Source of the DNA: Clostridia bacterium
Lineage (GTDB): Bacteria > Bacillota > Clostridia > Christensenellales > UBA1242
Length of the DNA: 64,000 nt
Assembly (NCBI GenBank): GCA_017467585.1
Contig: JAFUSR010000004.1
Coordinates: 1 to 64,000, forward strand
Reading direction: 5' to 3'
In this document: one piece after another, positions 23,432 through 31,273 of the stretch
Numbering within the stretch: position 1 is the first letter of the stretch
Layout of the letters: each line of letters opens with the position of its first letter
Made by a program: the position numbers and the translations under genes
Notes under the pieces: model-generated
What the model saw: the letters and a program-made list of their open reading frames with translations, nothing else
What the model was told of the DNA's origin: nothing
Databases searched by the model: none

Positions 23432-24579
23432 ATTTTCACTATTATGCAACATATTGCAGCGCCTTTTTGGCAGGATATTCTCACAAGGAAAGCATGGAAA
23501 TTTGTTATAGCGCGCAACTTGTTGACTGTATGTCTAAAACATTTTTAAAAAAGATAAAAGCCAGCCCTATTGCTGCAACAACTCAGCTTTCTCTTGAAAT
23601 GGTTGATTCTAACAAAGACATTCTTGAGTTGCAAAACATAACAAGAATTTGGTCTTCTTTTCACTTTTTGCCTTATGACCTCTATGCTAATATTAAAGCA
23701 CCAAAACCTTATAGAGATAAATATAGACTGATTTGCAACACAAACAGCGACCTTCTTGTGAAAACCGTTAACTTGGCAAAAAAGAACGCAACTCTTCAGT
23801 CAACTGGAATTGCCATGCACGTTTTGGCAGACACTTGGGCACACAGGTACTTTGCTGGTGTTCCATCACTCGTTATTAACAACACAAACTCATATTTTTA
23901 TGAGGTTACTTACAAAGATGGTCAAGAGCAAACAAGAAAAATCAAATTTAACAACAACCCTTTTAAAACTGACGACATTGAAAACGCAATCTACACAAAA
24001 AGCATGTTTCAAACAAGTGAAAATGCAATTATGAACTTAGGACACGGTCGCGCAGGACATTTGCCTGACTACAGTTTTATGCGCTACAAATATATGCCTG
24101 CGTGGAATAAATATGAGGTTATATTTAAAGACAACCCTTCTGACTATTATCATGCTTTTTGCCAAATGACCTATGCTCTTAAATTTTTGCATGGCGACAG
24201 AACCTCTTTTGAAAAAGACACTTATGAGTTTGACCAGCTCAAAAAATATGAAAACAAAATAAAAGAAATATTAGAAAAACGCCAACTAGATTCTTGCAAC
24301 GACTGGAAAGCTTTTGGTGAGAGTTTGTCTGGACAAACTATTGAACCTTTTGACCTTGGCAAATATGAAGAAGAATATGTTGCTGCAACAAAACAAGCCA
24401 AAGACGACACGTTTTTGGGCAAGTTTATAGAAGCCGCCATTGCTCAAAAAAGCATGGTTACAAATGAAATTGCGGATTCTAAAAACTTTCTTGCTGGCAG
24501 GTCTATAGACAGAAAGAAACGTCGAGCAAAACGTCTTAGCAAACTGCTAAAAAAGAATAAAAAACAGGGGGTGCAATAA
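23422..24579 (+). CDS. DUF6765-like protein, possible metal-dependent hydrolase
   Basis: 385 residues. The start MQLDFHYYATYCSAFLAGYS, followed by AQLVDCMSKTF, and the segment IAMHVLADTWAHRYFAG and NLGHGRAGHLPDYSF resemble the DUF6765 family, whose spaced His and Asp residues recall zinc-dependent phospholipase C folds. Catalysis is inference. Basic C-terminal tail (RKKRRAKRLSKLLKKNKK). AGGAGCAACAAC region supplies the ribosome site; it overlaps the preceding gene and is followed 2 nt later by the next. Confidence 0.75.
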   Translation: MQLDFHYYATYCSAFLAGYSHKESMEICYSAQLVDCMSKTFLKKIKASPIAATTQLSLEMVDSNKDILELQNITRIWSSFHFLPYDLYANIKAPKPYRDKYRLICNTNSDLLVKTVNLAKKNATLQSTGIAMHVLADTWAHRYFAGVPSLVINNTNSYFYEVTYKDGQEQTRKIKFNNNPFKTDDIENAIYTKSMFQTSENAIMNLGHGRAGHLPDYSFMRYKYMPAWNKYEVIFKDNPSDYYHAFCQMTYALKFLHGDRTSFEKDTYEFDQLKKYENKIKEILEKRQLDSCNDWKAFGESLSGQTIEPFDLGKYEEEYVAATKQAKDDTFLGKFIEAAIAQKSMVTNEIADSKNFLAGRSIDRKKRRAKRLSKLLKKNKKQGVQ

Positions 24580-24580
24580 T

Positions 24581-25117
24581 ATGACCTTGTTTCAAAAAAT
24601 AAAAAGTTGTTTAGCTGCTGCACTAATGATGGCCATTATATTCATTTTGCTCTTTTTAGAAATAAATGGCCCCATGGTAATTATGTTAATTTTGGGCATA
24701 TCTCTGTTGCTTTCTGGCTTAAAAGATTTGATTTACTTTTTTGCCATGGCAAGATATATGGTCGACGGACGCATAATTTTGTATAAGTCTATCTTATATT
24801 TGGATCTTGGGGCATTCACAATTAGCATGTTCGACATAAACCCTATTTATATCATGGTTTATCTGTTGATATTGTGCGTGTTCTATGGATTCTTGAGCAT
24901 TATGAGAGCCAGAGAAATTAAACGCTTGGGGTCTTCAACATCTTGGATTTTTAAATTGTCTGAAGGAATTGTTTATATTGTTGTTGCTGTTTTAGGTTTG
25001 ATTTTTATAAGAAATCAAAACGTGGCAATAATAATATATTGCGCCGCACTATTCTTCTCTGCGGTTAACAAAATAATTGTTGCATTTAAGCCTCAACCAG
25101 TGTTTTTGACACAATAA
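24581..25117 (+). CDS. DUF308/HdeD-like membrane protein
   Basis: 178 residues, about six short transmembrane helices arranged as pairs, with a layout like the DUF308/HdeD family. It begins with ATG right after the stop of the DUF6765-like gene and is preceded by CAGGGGGTG, a good ribosome site. Function unknown; role in membrane stress is only a family-level guess. Confidence 0.65.
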   Translation: MTLFQKIKSCLAAALMMAIIFILLFLEINGPMVIMLILGISLLLSGLKDLIYFFAMARYMVDGRIILYKSILYLDLGAFTISMFDINPIYIMVYLLILCVFYGFLSIMRAREIKRLGSSTSWIFKLSEGIVYIVVAVLGLIFIRNQNVAIIIYCAALFFSAVNKIIVAFKPQPVFLTQ

Positions 25118-25130
25118 CATTAAACTCACA

Positions 25131-25167
25131 AACAGCATATGATGGGTTGTCATATGCTGTTTTTTTA
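25131..25167 (+). terminator. Terminator of the three-gene membrane operon
   Basis: AACAGCATATGA/TCATATGCTGTT hairpin and T-run. Confidence 0.9.
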
Positions 25168-25244
25168 TTATTATTTTGTCATACAACTACTCAAAAAGCA
25201 TATACTATTTCGTATTATATTATATAGAAAAAAATATATAAATT

Positions 25245-25251
25245 TGTCGAT
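25245..25251 (+). promoter_or_regulatory. Candidate Spo0A-like box TGTCGAT
   Basis: Lies 5 nt before the -35 of the diguanylate cyclase promoter; one mismatch to TGTCGAA. Weak evidence alone. Confidence 0.3.
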
Positions 25252-25256
25252 TAATC

Positions 25257-25285
25257 TTGACTATCTTGCCTTGCTGGCGTATAAT
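25257..25285 (+). promoter_or_regulatory. Promoter of the diguanylate cyclase gene
   Basis: TTGACT (25257-25262), exact 17-nt spacer, TATAAT (25280-25285). Confidence 0.8.
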
Positions 25286-25310
25286 ACTACATCGTTTGGA
25301 GAATAAAACA

Positions 25311-26093
25311 TTGCTTAACTTAAAGAAAAAGAGATTTACAAGAGAACTTGCTAACATTTTTAATGATGTTTCGGTTGCCGACTCGCACGGCAATGTTTTT
25401 GTTGTGGAAAATGGAAAAGTTTTAACAAAAAAGGCAACCGACAAACTTGAACTTGACAGCATTTTGTCTAAAATTAATGAATGGCAAAACAAATCTGAAT
25501 TGCAATGTTATGACGACGGATTTAAACAGTTTTTTTCTAAGGTGATATTGTTAGGAAAAGAACCGGTTGTTGTTGCCTTTAGCACAACAACGAAAGATGC
25601 TGTTGGCAACAATCTTTCTAAAAATAATGTAGTTAAATTTGTTATGGAACACGACAAAAGGCTTTACACTGACAGTTTGACCGGAGTTTATAACAAGCTT
25701 TATTTGTCTAACTCTTTCGACGACAAAAGAATTAGTGCTGTTGCCATGGTTGATGTTGACGACTTTAAAAAAATCAACGACAACTATGGGCACTTAATGG
25801 GTGACAAAATTTTGAAAGACATTGCAAGTGTTTTAAGTGATAGCGCAGCTGAATATGGAAAAGTTGTTCGCTTTGGTGGTGATGAATTTGTTATTGTGTT
25901 TGAAAACGTTGACAAAACCATTTTGCAGAAAATTGTTAGAAAAATCAACGAAAACATTGCAAAAATTGAAATTGATAACTTTTCTACCATTGTTTCTGTG
26001 AGCATTGGTGCGGTTTATGGAACTGGAAAGCTGAACAATTTTATTGACAAAGCCGACAAAGTTATGTATCAACTAAAAAAGAACAAAAAATAA
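25311..26093 (+). CDS. Diguanylate cyclase (GGDEF domain)
   Basis: 260 residues with a C-terminal GGDEF domain: DSLTGVYNKLYL start, VDVDDFKKINDNYGHLMGDKIL, then VRFGGDEFVIVF with the intact GGDEF active site. It makes cyclic di-GMP from two GTP. The first ~120 residues lack membrane helices and look like a small sensor (PAS-like, uncertain). I take TTG at 25311 as start: GGAG at 25298-25301 is ideally placed, while the upstream in-frame codon coincides with the promoter. The product then begins LNLKKKRFTREL. Single-gene unit with terminator. Confidence 0.9.
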   Translation: MLNLKKKRFTRELANIFNDVSVADSHGNVFVVENGKVLTKKATDKLELDSILSKINEWQNKSELQCYDDGFKQFFSKVILLGKEPVVVAFSTTTKDAVGNNLSKNNVVKFVMEHDKRLYTDSLTGVYNKLYLSNSFDDKRISAVAMVDVDDFKKINDNYGHLMGDKILKDIASVLSDSAAEYGKVVRFGGDEFVIVFENVDKTILQKIVRKINENIAKIEIDNFSTIVSVSIGAVYGTGKLNNFIDKADKVMYQLKKNKK

Positions 26094-26109
26094 TAAACAA
26101 TAAAACAAA

Positions 26110-26140
26110 AAGCCAAGCTTGATTAAGTTTGGTTTTTTTG
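26110..26140 (+). terminator. Terminator after the diguanylate cyclase
   Basis: CCAAGCTT/AAGTTTGG stem (one G-T pair) then seven T's. Confidence 0.85.
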
Positions 26141-26247
26141 TTATGAAAATGCATATTTATATTCTTTAAACTGTCTATTATGCGTTGTTTTTGCGCTCTC
26201 TTTGTGGTATAATATTTAGTGTGAAAAATTAATCGAGAGATAAAACA

Positions 26248-27450
26248 ATGGATAATTTTCAAAACAAAAAATTGAATGTTGGACTTTTTATTGACACCTA
26301 TTTTCCTATGGTTGATGGTGTTATCAACGTTGTGGATAACTATGCAAGAAACCTTCAGGACTATTGCAACTTAACTGTGTTTGCTCCTGTTGGCAGAAAG
26401 CCTTTTGACGACAGCAAACTGCCCTATAAGGTTGTTAGGTGCAAAAAGAAATTTCCTATTTTCTTTTTAGACTACGACCTTCCTACCCCTGCTTTTGACA
26501 AAGAATTTAAAAAGGCAATCGACGAAGCAAACCTCGACATTGTTCATATTCATTCACCTTTTACCATTGGCAAACTCGGAATCAAATACGCCAAGGAACA
26601 CAACATTCCGGTTGTTGCAACACTGCACAGTCAGTTTAAAAAAGACTTTAAGCGCGCAGTAAAGCTTGCTGGTGTTGCTAACATTATGATGAAAATTGTT
26701 ATTGACACGCTCAACAAGTGTGATGAATGCTGGGCGGTTAACGACGGCGTTGATAAACTGTTTAGAGATGAATATAAACTCAAAGCGCCAATCGCAATGC
26801 AATATAACGCAACCGACCTTGTTCCAACAGAATTCTCTAAAGAAGAAATCGAAGAATTTGACAAAAAATATAACATTGCCAGCGATGATAAGGTCTTTTG
26901 CTTTGTTGGTCGCATGACCATTTTGAAAAATCTTCCTTTTTTGATAGAATCGTTAAAATTTGTTAAAGACTCTGGAATTAAATTCAAAATGCTTATGGTA
27001 GGAACAGGAACCGACACAAAAAGGCTTAAAAAACAGGTTAAAAAATTAGGCCTTGAAAATGAAATTTTGTTTGTTGGCAGAATAACCGACACACGGCAAA
27101 AGTCTTTGGTTTTTGCAAGAAGCGATTTGTTTTTGTTTCCTTCTTATTACGACACAGACGGACTTGTTAAATATGAGGCGGCCTGCTTTAACACCCCTAC
27201 TGTTTCGATTAAAGACTTTTTAACTGCCTCAAACTTAACCGACGGAAGAAATGCATATCTTTCGGACAATAGCACAAAAAACTATGCAGAAAAAATAATA
27301 GAGGCTGTTTCTAACCCTGAAAAATATAACGAAATTTCAAAAAATTGCCACAACGATTTATATCGAACATGGAAAGATTCTGCTTTGAAGGTTTTTGGAG
27401 ACTATCAAAGACTAATTGAGCAAAAGAAAAAAGAAATAGGAACAAACTAA
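26248..27450 (+). CDS. GT4-family glycosyltransferase, likely glycolipid synthesis
   Basis: 400 residues with a GT-B fold: N-terminal GLFIDTYFPMVDGVINVV, HIHSPFTIG, and C-terminal FVGRMTILKN and GLVKYEAACFNTPTVS (the EX7E-like donor-binding loop). The pattern is that of Firmicutes diacylglycerol glucosyltransferases that make glycolipid anchors, and the next gene encodes a flippase-like membrane protein often paired with them. Acceptor is inferred. Promoter TTGTTT-17-TATAAT (26185-26213); GAGAG ribosome site. Confidence 0.87.
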   Translation: MDNFQNKKLNVGLFIDTYFPMVDGVINVVDNYARNLQDYCNLTVFAPVGRKPFDDSKLPYKVVRCKKKFPIFFLDYDLPTPAFDKEFKKAIDEANLDIVHIHSPFTIGKLGIKYAKEHNIPVVATLHSQFKKDFKRAVKLAGVANIMMKIVIDTLNKCDECWAVNDGVDKLFRDEYKLKAPIAMQYNATDLVPTEFSKEEIEEFDKKYNIASDDKVFCFVGRMTILKNLPFLIESLKFVKDSGIKFKMLMVGTGTDTKRLKKQVKKLGLENEILFVGRITDTRQKSLVFARSDLFLFPSYYDTDGLVKYEAACFNTPTVSIKDFLTASNLTDGRNAYLSDNSTKNYAEKIIEAVSNPEKYNEISKNCHNDLYRTWKDSALKVFGDYQRLIEQKKKEIGTN

Positions 27451-27516
27451 ACAATTTTAGTTTATTTTGTTTGTAAACAATGATATAATTATTTCATAAA
27501 ATAAAAGGTGCATATC

Positions 27517-28704
27517 GTGGAGAAAAGCAGCAAGATTTTTAAAAACAAAAAAGTTGTTGCAAGACATTCTGGTCTTGAGTCTTTTGCTGAATTTAACTAC
27601 ACAAAATCACCAAAAATAACCGAACAAGCAACAAAAAAGAAAAAGAAAAAAACATCTTGGATTTTTTTGATAATAAACATCGCAATTGTTGCAGGCATCT
27701 TTATTTATCAATTCTGTTTTGGCGAAACAAAACCGCTGTCTGAGCTGTTTGCTGAACGACCATATTACAGATTTTTCTTTATTTCTCTTGGTGCAATTGC
27801 TTTTTTCTATTTGCTATATGCAATTGGCTATTCAATTATGCTGAAAATAACAACTGGAAAGTTTAATTTTTGGCTCGGCCTTCAGTTTGCTGTTGTTGGG
27901 AAATATTGGGACAGCATAACCCCTTTTGGCAGTGGCGGACAGTTTGCACAAATTGCACACGGAATTAAAAAGGGCGTTAGCCAAGAAGACACAACAAGCA
28001 TTGTTGTTGGAAAATATATGATTAGCATGATTGCCTTTGTTGTTCTTGGAATTATTGCATTGTTTATTCCGATGGAAACATTTACTTCAGGAATTGTTAT
28101 TAAGGTTCTTGCTGGCGTTGGTGTTGGAATCAATGTTTTGCTCACTCTTTTTATTTGGCTAGTTTCTATCAACCGCAAATTGTGTTCAGTTATTGTTTTG
28201 GGCGGAATTAAACTTTTGCACAAAATCAAAATTATTAAAAACTACAATCGCGCAGTGTTTAAATCTATGCGCTTTATTAAGCAATATCAAAAAGCGTTTA
28301 AATATTTAATTAAAAAACCTTGGGCTGTTATTGGACAACTCTTTATCTGCATTTTGGAGTGGTTAACACTTGCACTTGTGGCATATCTCATTTATCTTGC
28401 ATTTAACTTCCCTAACCTTTCTGTTGGCCCTGTTCCAATTATTGCTATGTCTATTCTTTGCACATTTGCAACATCTTATTTTCCTATTCCTGGCGGAAGC
28501 GGAATGGCAGAAGTATCTTTCGCAGCACTATTTGCAAAGCTATTTACAGACGGAACAAACTTTTGGGCACTAATTTTGTGGAGAGTGTTCACCTATTATA
28601 TCTTTATTATAATTGGATTCATTTTTACCATTGGCGACTCGTTTGTTGCAAAAAAAGAAATCAAAAAGAAAGAACAACAAAACAAAGAAAAAGAACAGGC
28701 TTAA
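27517..28704 (+). CDS. Flippase-like / LPG synthase-type membrane protein (PF03706)
   Basis: 395 residues: hydrophilic basic N-terminus (~55 residues), then eight or more transmembrane helices with the family motifs ITPFGSGGQFAQIAHGIKKG and SYFPIPGGSGMAEVSFAALF. This is the lysylphosphatidylglycerol synthase transmembrane domain without the catalytic part; such proteins are thought to flip or handle lipids. GTG at 27517 is chosen as start because AAAAGG is 8 nt upstream (a second in-frame GTG is at 27508). It has an own weak promoter (TATAAT 27484-27489) and follows the glycosyltransferase by 66 nt. Confidence 0.87.
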   Translation: MEKSSKIFKNKKVVARHSGLESFAEFNYTKSPKITEQATKKKKKKTSWIFLIINIAIVAGIFIYQFCFGETKPLSELFAERPYYRFFFISLGAIAFFYLLYAIGYSIMLKITTGKFNFWLGLQFAVVGKYWDSITPFGSGGQFAQIAHGIKKGVSQEDTTSIVVGKYMISMIAFVVLGIIALFIPMETFTSGIVIKVLAGVGVGINVLLTLFIWLVSINRKLCSVIVLGGIKLLHKIKIIKNYNRAVFKSMRFIKQYQKAFKYLIKKPWAVIGQLFICILEWLTLALVAYLIYLAFNFPNLSVGPVPIIAMSILCTFATSYFPIPGGSGMAEVSFAALFAKLFTDGTNFWALILWRVFTYYIFIIIGFIFTIGDSFVAKKEIKKKEQQNKEKEQA

Positions 28705-28720
28705 GTGCCTGTTCTTTTTT
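28690..28720 (+). terminator. Terminator overlapping the stop of the flippase-like gene
   Basis: AAGAACAGGC/GCCTGTTCTT with the stop codon TAA inside the loop, then T's. Confidence 0.9.
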
Positions 28721-28732
28721 GATTGTTTAATA

Positions 28733-28761
28733 TTGCCAAAACAAGTGTTTTGATGTATAAT
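28733..28761 (+). promoter_or_regulatory. Promoter of the HEXXH protein gene
   Basis: TTGCCA (28733-28738), 17-nt spacer, TATAAT (28756-28761). Confidence 0.75.
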
Positions 28762-28805
28762 ATATACAATAAAAAATGTGCAAAATTGTTTAGGGGTGAA
28801 AACTT

Positions 28806-30047
28806 ATGGCAATAAAATTTGACATGAAAGTAAAGAAGAAAAGAAAGGATCTTGCTGAAGATTTTTTAAATATGGCAGATAACAGCCAAATGCAATTTCA
28901 AAGAACCAAAACTCTTGAGCACAATCATGTTTCTGACCAAATCAAAAACGCTCTTTCTGGAGAGGATTTTACCCTTCATATCGATGGTGAAGACTATTCT
29001 GGTTTAAAGGGTCACTCTGAAGACGAGGTAAACAAAATCATTGGATACTTATTGAAGGAACTCGGACGTGCAGGAAGCCAAGAAGAATATGACAAAATAA
29101 AAAAATTAGTTCAACTTTTTTATGCCGAACTTGAAGAAACACAAGAAGAGCCACAAGTTGTTGAAGCTGATAAAAAGACCTCAAAGAGCAGTAATTCTAA
29201 CAAAAGCCTTACTGAACAACAACTAAAGGACAACGACCGCTCAGAATACGCCAAACAAAAATTAACTGGCAAGTCTCAAACAATTCAACCAACCATTGAC
29301 ACAAGCAAATTCGACGGGCTAAGTCAAGAAGAACTTATGGCTTGTTTTAAACCAGACTATTTTTATTCTCTTTCTAAGGATGAGCAACTGTCTCTTTACC
29401 AAACCTGCACAAACAGATATTTGTTGAGTCAAGGAGTCAGTCCTTGTGCTATTGTTTTAGAAGACATGGCATTAAATGACAGAACTATTGAATTTGGTTG
29501 CTACCGCCCTAACCGCGGAGCTATTTATTTGAATAAAAATCTTTTTGATAACATTTTTGAACTTGCTGGAGCGCTCAACCCATTTTTTCCACTAAAACTT
29601 CTTGAAACGGTTATTCATGAGGCTCGCCACCGCGTTCAATTTGCCATGTTTGAGAGCAATCCGTCAAACGCGGCTGAACGCGAAATTCAACTGTCAATGA
29701 TGCACAGTCAGTCGAATATGTCTTATGCTCAGTATCTTGCAGAAGCGGACGAATTAGACGCAAGAAACGCCGCCCTCGCCTATATGAGAGAAGGCGCTGA
29801 ACTTTCTGGCAGCAGAGACATGGAAGAGTTTTATTGCGCAGCCAAATCTCGCGAAATGGGAAATCCAAAGGCTTCGACCACCACAACTATGAGAGATGCT
29901 TGTGCAGACATTTATGACGAGCGCATTGGAAGAGAAATGCTTGATCGCGTTAACATGTCTGCGGCAAAGAGAACTATCGAGCAAATGATGAATATGCTGC
30001 ACGGACAAACGTTTGGATATTCCACAGCACGAGTAAAAAGACTATAA
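28806..30047 (+). CDS. Putative HEXXH metallopeptidase, unknown family
   Basis: 413 residues, no signal peptide or membrane helix, hence cytoplasmic. Residues 271-275 read HEARH within TVIHEARHRVQF, a zinc-peptidase HEXXH motif in a predicted helix; about 35 residues later YLAEADELDARNAALAYM offers Glu residues that could be the third ligand, as in gluzincins. The N-terminal half is charged and linker-rich (Lys/Ser/Asn around 120-145). The family is not recognised; protease activity is inference. Start follows GGGGTG. Alone between a promoter and a strong terminator. Confidence 0.75.
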   Translation: MAIKFDMKVKKKRKDLAEDFLNMADNSQMQFQRTKTLEHNHVSDQIKNALSGEDFTLHIDGEDYSGLKGHSEDEVNKIIGYLLKELGRAGSQEEYDKIKKLVQLFYAELEETQEEPQVVEADKKTSKSSNSNKSLTEQQLKDNDRSEYAKQKLTGKSQTIQPTIDTSKFDGLSQEELMACFKPDYFYSLSKDEQLSLYQTCTNRYLLSQGVSPCAIVLEDMALNDRTIEFGCYRPNRGAIYLNKNLFDNIFELAGALNPFFPLKLLETVIHEARHRVQFAMFESNPSNAAEREIQLSMMHSQSNMSYAQYLAEADELDARNAALAYMREGAELSGSRDMEEFYCAAKSREMGNPKASTTTTMRDACADIYDERIGREMLDRVNMSAAKRTIEQMMNMLHGQTFGYSTARVKRL

Positions 30048-30057
30048 AAAACAATAA

Positions 30058-30090
30058 AAAAGAAACATGTTGGTGCATGTTTCTTTTTTT
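30058..30090 (+). terminator. Terminator after the HEXXH protein gene
   Basis: AAGAAACATG/CATGTTTCTT hairpin, long T-run; A-run to the left may also end the convergent gtrA-type gene. Confidence 0.9.
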
Positions 30091-30096
30091 GTTCTT

Positions 30097-30600
30097 TTAA
30101 TTTTCTGACTGAAGATTTTGTTGGCTGTTTGTCTCTTCTTTTGACTCAACTTTGTTTTCTGGTTCTACCTTCTTTTCGCGAAAAACAACATATTTGCTCC
30201 ACAAAAATTCAGTGATAAAGTTAACAATCATTGTGAGCCCGAGAATGATATATTCGTTCCAGTGTGCGCTCTCTAGTGCAACTCCCCACCAGATAGAAAG
30301 TGGTGTAAACACTGCGTAATACGCCAAAACTTCAAGCATGGCAATTGGAATGTTGTTTGCAGATTTAAATGTAAACTTTCTGTTAAAGGTAAAGTTCCAT
30401 AAAACTGAAAGTATCAGTGAAATAAAATATGACCAGCCATATTTTTGGCCAATATCGCGAATTATCCATTCATTTAAAACAGTAAAACTTAAAACTTGAA
30501 CAACCCCTGCAGAAATAGAAAAAAGTGTAAACTTAACAGCTTGCCAAATTGTTTTATTCTTCTCTTCTTTATGCTTGTTTTCTTGTGTTGTCTGCTCCAT
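30097..30600 (-). CDS. GtrA-family membrane protein
   Basis: 167 residues: a basic N-terminal tail, four transmembrane helices, and the GtrA patterns KFTLFSISAGVVQVLSF, SVLWNFTFNRKFTFK and NFITEFLWSKYVVFREK. GtrA proteins are thought to move polyprenyl-linked sugars across the membrane for surface glycan modification. The start at 30600 follows GGGAG; a longer in-frame form from 30654 would overlap the likely promoter. Confidence 0.88.
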   Translation of the reverse strand: MEQTTQENKHKEEKNKTIWQAVKFTLFSISAGVVQVLSFTVLNEWIIRDIGQKYGWSYFISLILSVLWNFTFNRKFTFKSANNIPIAMLEVLAYYAVFTPLSIWWGVALESAHWNEYIILGLTMIVNFITEFLWSKYVVFREKKVEPENKVESKEETNSQQNLQSEN

Positions 30601-30667
30601 AGTGTTCTCCCATATAAAAGCAGTATAACACAATATGGGTTTGTTGACAAACAAATTTAAAGTTCAA

Positions 30668-30691
30668 AAAAAACGGCCGAAGCCGTTTTTT
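30668..30691 (-). terminator. Terminator of the ftsH-lipoprotein unit
   Basis: AAAAACGGC/GCCGTTTTT; overlaps the last codon of the lipoprotein gene and has T's on the minus strand. Confidence 0.8.
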
Positions 30692-31262
30692 ACATTGAAA
30701 TAATATAATCAATAAGCTTTGAGTTGTCTATTGTTATTTTCATTGGATTATTTTGATACGCACCATAAGAGGTTGTTTTAAAAAAGATGTTAATATCTCT
30801 AAAATTCTTTTCCGAGCCAAGAACAAACATCAGTCCATAATAGCCATTTGCTGTGACAAGCTTTGCATCGCCTTCGTAATACACAATTTGATTTTGTGGA
30901 GTGTCAAAGGTGAGTTCAATGCAATAATTTGCTTGTTTAAGCGAGTTTGTGAACGATACCGCTGAACTAGACAAGTCTTGTTCAACAATCATCTTTGGAT
31001 TCTTTTGGTTATATAGCAGTTTTAACAAGCTATAACTCAAAGATTCATCAATCAATTTCATAACCTCTGCATAGACGGCAGAATCTTTTTCAAAGTTGTC
31101 TATGTTGTTTTTCTTTTTTGCTGTAACACTCTTTTCAAACACTGTTACACTTGAAGCTGATGAATAATTCAATTGATATTTTGGTTTAACGCACGCCAGC
31201 GAAATCATAACCGCAATAACCGCCACCAAAATAGCACAAGCTCCAATTAAAAATTTCTTCAT
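30690..31262 (-). CDS. Lipoprotein downstream of ftsH
   Basis: 190 residues with a lipoprotein signal ending in SLAC (Cys at 24). The mature domain is mixed alpha/beta with no family that I recognise. AAGGAA precedes the ATG; it starts 11 nt after the ftsH stop, so the two are co-transcribed. A role in membrane quality control with FtsH is context-based inference only. Confidence 0.72.
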   Translation of the reverse strand: MKKFLIGACAILVAVIAVMISLACVKPKYQLNYSSASSVTVFEKSVTAKKKNNIDNFEKDSAVYAEVMKLIDESLSYSLLKLLYNQKNPKMIVEQDLSSSAVSFTNSLKQANYCIELTFDTPQNQIVYYEGDAKLVTANGYYGLMFVLGSEKNFRDINIFFKTTSYGAYQNNPMKITIDNSKLIDYIISM

Positions 31263-31273
31263 GTTTTGTTTCC

